Origin: Vitis vinifera
Lineage: Eukaryota > Streptophyta > Magnoliopsida > Vitales > Vitaceae
Direction of reading: 5' to 3'
NCBI RefSeq assembly: GCF_030704535.1
Contig: NC_081822.1
Location: 35,734,001 to 35,798,000 of the forward strand
DNA: 64,000 bases
Both the position numbers and the translations under genes were made by a program. Positions 62,383-64,000 of the stretch are shown here, one piece after another. The notes under the pieces are model-generated. The model was not told where the DNA came from and ran no database searches. It saw only the letters and a program-made list of their open reading frames with translations. The stretch's first letter is position 1, and each line of letters starts with the position of its first letter.

Positions 62383-64000
62383 ATGATGTCTAAACTCCTC
62401 CTCTATTTTCTTTTCTTCCTCTCGTCCTCTCAACTTCTTTCCACCTCTTTCTCTTTCTCTAATTCCACCAAACTCTGCCCTGGTCACCAATCTCGTGCTC
62501 TGCTCCACCTTAGGAAATCGTTTTCCGTTATTGATAATTCCAGTTTTTGGGGATGCGATTACTATGGTGTCACTTCTTATCCGAAAACAGAGTCTTGGAA
62601 GAAGGGTAGTGATTGTTGCTCATGGGATGGGGTCACATGTGATAGGGTGACAGGCCATGTAATTGGGCTAGACCTCAGTTGCAGTTGGCTCTATGGCACC
62701 ATCCATTCCAATAGTACCCTCTTTCTTTTTCCCCACCTGCGAAGGCTTAACCTTGCTTTCAATGACTTTAATGGGTCTTCTGTTTCCACTAGGTTTGGCC
62801 GCTTCTCAAGCTTGACCCATCTCAACCTCTCTGAATCTCTATTTTCAGGCCTAATTTCACCAGAAATTTCTCACCTCGCCAACTTGGTTTCACTCGATCT
62901 GTCTGGGAATGGAGCAGAATTTGCCCCGCATGGCTTCAATTCTCTACTTCTAAATTTAACCAAGTTGCAGAAGCTTCACCTTGGAGGTATATCCATCTCT
63001 TCAGTTTTTCCTAATTCCTTGCTAAATCAGTCTTCTTTGATATCATTAGATCTCTCTGACTGTGGATTGCATGGGAGTTTCCATGATCATGACATTCATC
63101 TTCCAAAACTTGAGGTTCTCAACTTATGGGGAAATAATGCTCTCAATGGAAATTTCCCACGATTCAGTGAGAACAATTCCCTTTTAGAGTTGGTTCTAGC
63201 TTCCACAAATTTCAGTGGAGAGCTTCCTGCTTCAATTGGGAATTTAAAGTCTTTAAAGACTTTGGATCTCTCTATTTGCCAATTCTTAGGGTCCATCCCC
63301 ACTTCCCTAGAGAACCTTAAACAAATCACATCCTTGAACCTTATTGGGAATCATTTTAGTGGTAAAATTCCAAATATTTTTAATAACCTTAGAAATTTAA
63401 TTTCACTAGGACTTTCTAACAACAATTTTAGTGGTCATTTTCCACCATCTATTGGAAATCTAACAAACCTTTATGAGTTAGACTTCTCCAATAATCAGCT
63501 AGAAGGAGTCATTCATTCTCATGTGAATGAGTTTTCATTTTCAAGTCTATCCTATGTCAACTTAGGATATAACTTGTTCAACGGGACAATACCATCTTGG
63601 TTGTATACTCTGTCATCGTTGGTGGTGTTAGATCTTAGTCATAACAAACTCACTGGTCATATTGATGAATTCCAATTTGATTCATTGGAGAATATTTATT
63701 TGAATATGAATGAGTTACATGGGCCAATTCCAAGTTCAATATTTAAGCTTGTAAACCTTAGATATCTTTATCTTTCTTCAAATAACTTGAGTGAGGTTTT
63801 GGAGACAAACAAGTTTGGAAACCTTAGAAATCTTATTGAGCTTGATCTCTCAAACAACATGCTTTTATTGACAACCTCTGGCAATTCCAACTCCATTTTA
63901 CCTAACATTGAGTCGCTAGACCTTTCAAACAATAAGATTAGTGGAGTATGGTCATGGAACATGGGAAATGATACACTATGGTACTTGAATCTCTCTTATA
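62383..64000 (+). CDS. Cf-9-type receptor-like protein, tandem paralog (runs off window)
   Basis: The frame stays open from ATG 62383 to the window end (539 codons). It begins MMSKLLLYFLFFLSSSQ, then SNSTKLCPGHQSRALLHLRK, the N-cap WKKGSDCCSWDGVTCDRVTG, and LRRs as in RLP 1 (FSGELPASIGNLKSLKTLDL, FNGTIPSWLYTLSSL, LTGHIDEFQFDSLENIYL). Compared with RLP 1 it differs by several short indels and one LRR-sized segment near 63480-63560 (LDFSNNQLEGVIHSHVNEF). The remaining LRRs, island domain, membrane helix and tail must lie beyond 64000. No lesion is visible. Its promoter is shared by duplication with RLP 1. Confidence 0.9.
   Translation, partial: MMSKLLLYFLFFLSSSQLLSTSFSFSNSTKLCPGHQSRALLHLRKSFSVIDNSSFWGCDYYGVTSYPKTESWKKGSDCCSWDGVTCDRVTGHVIGLDLSCSWLYGTIHSNSTLFLFPHLRRLNLAFNDFNGSSVSTRFGRFSSLTHLNLSESLFSGLISPEISHLANLVSLDLSGNGAEFAPHGFNSLLLNLTKLQKLHLGGISISSVFPNSLLNQSSLISLDLSDCGLHGSFHDHDIHLPKLEVLNLWGNNALNGNFPRFSENNSLLELVLASTNFSGELPASIGNLKSLKTLDLSICQFLGSIPTSLENLKQITSLNLIGNHFSGKIPNIFNNLRNLISLGLSNNNFSGHFPPSIGNLTNLYELDFSNNQLEGVIHSHVNEFSFSSLSYVNLGYNLFNGTIPSWLYTLSSLVVLDLSHNKLTGHIDEFQFDSLENIYLNMNELHGPIPSSIFKLVNLRYLYLSSNNLSEVLETNKFGNLRNLIELDLSNNMLLLTTSGNSNSILPNIESLDLSNNKISGVWSWNMGNDTLWYLNLSY

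Overview
The window looks like nuclear DNA from a dicot plant, most likely grapevine (Vitis). Genes have introns with GT-AG borders, the intergenic DNA is very AT-rich, and there are TIR-NB-LRR and Cf-9-type receptor-like protein genes plus solo LTRs, MITEs, a TRIM and CACTA-type transposon ends. The Vitis assignment rests on memory of similar repeat families and is inference; no database was searched.

Left part (1-25 kb) is a decayed TNL resistance-gene cluster, all on the minus strand. It contains one long TNL locus (24932 to 15737) with TIR, NB-ARC, a strongly expanded LRR and a C-JID exon, but carrying at least three lesions. Downstream of it lie three remnants of TNL 3' ends (about 14.2, 12.25-13.24 and 0.35-0.79 kb) and a separate, splice-competent TIR exon (1586-982). 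Between the remnants sits a graveyard of broken fragments from four unrelated genes: APS reductase, cytosolic GAPDH, acetoacetyl-CoA thiolase and a GT47 exostosin-type glycosyltransferase. CACTA-type ends at 6999 and 12248 suggest transposon capture.

Middle part (28.9-42.1 kb) holds two housekeeping-type genes in head-to-head orientation: a small five-exon DUF2062 membrane-protein gene (minus) and a nine-exon glycerophosphodiester phosphodiesterase gene of the GDPD4 type (plus), both with complete reconstructed reading frames and matching splice phases. A TRIM-like element and a LINE tail lie in DUF2062 introns.

Right part (43-64 kb) is a receptor-like-protein cluster on the plus strand. There is one complete intronless RLP (51954-54911), a tandem paralog running off the window end (62383 onward), and two relics of RLP 5' ends. 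The DNA between them is built from recurring non-coding modules (about 450-500 bp, at least five copies), a 5 x ~247 bp tandem array, and two solo LTRs. A ~70 bp core recurring about fourteen times across this part resembles the last exon of the DUF2062 gene, including a 20-nt exact match.

The most notable structures are the homogenised ten-unit LRR array, the gene-fragment graveyard, and the recurring core shared with a coding exon. I did not find a clearly new enzymatic or defence system.
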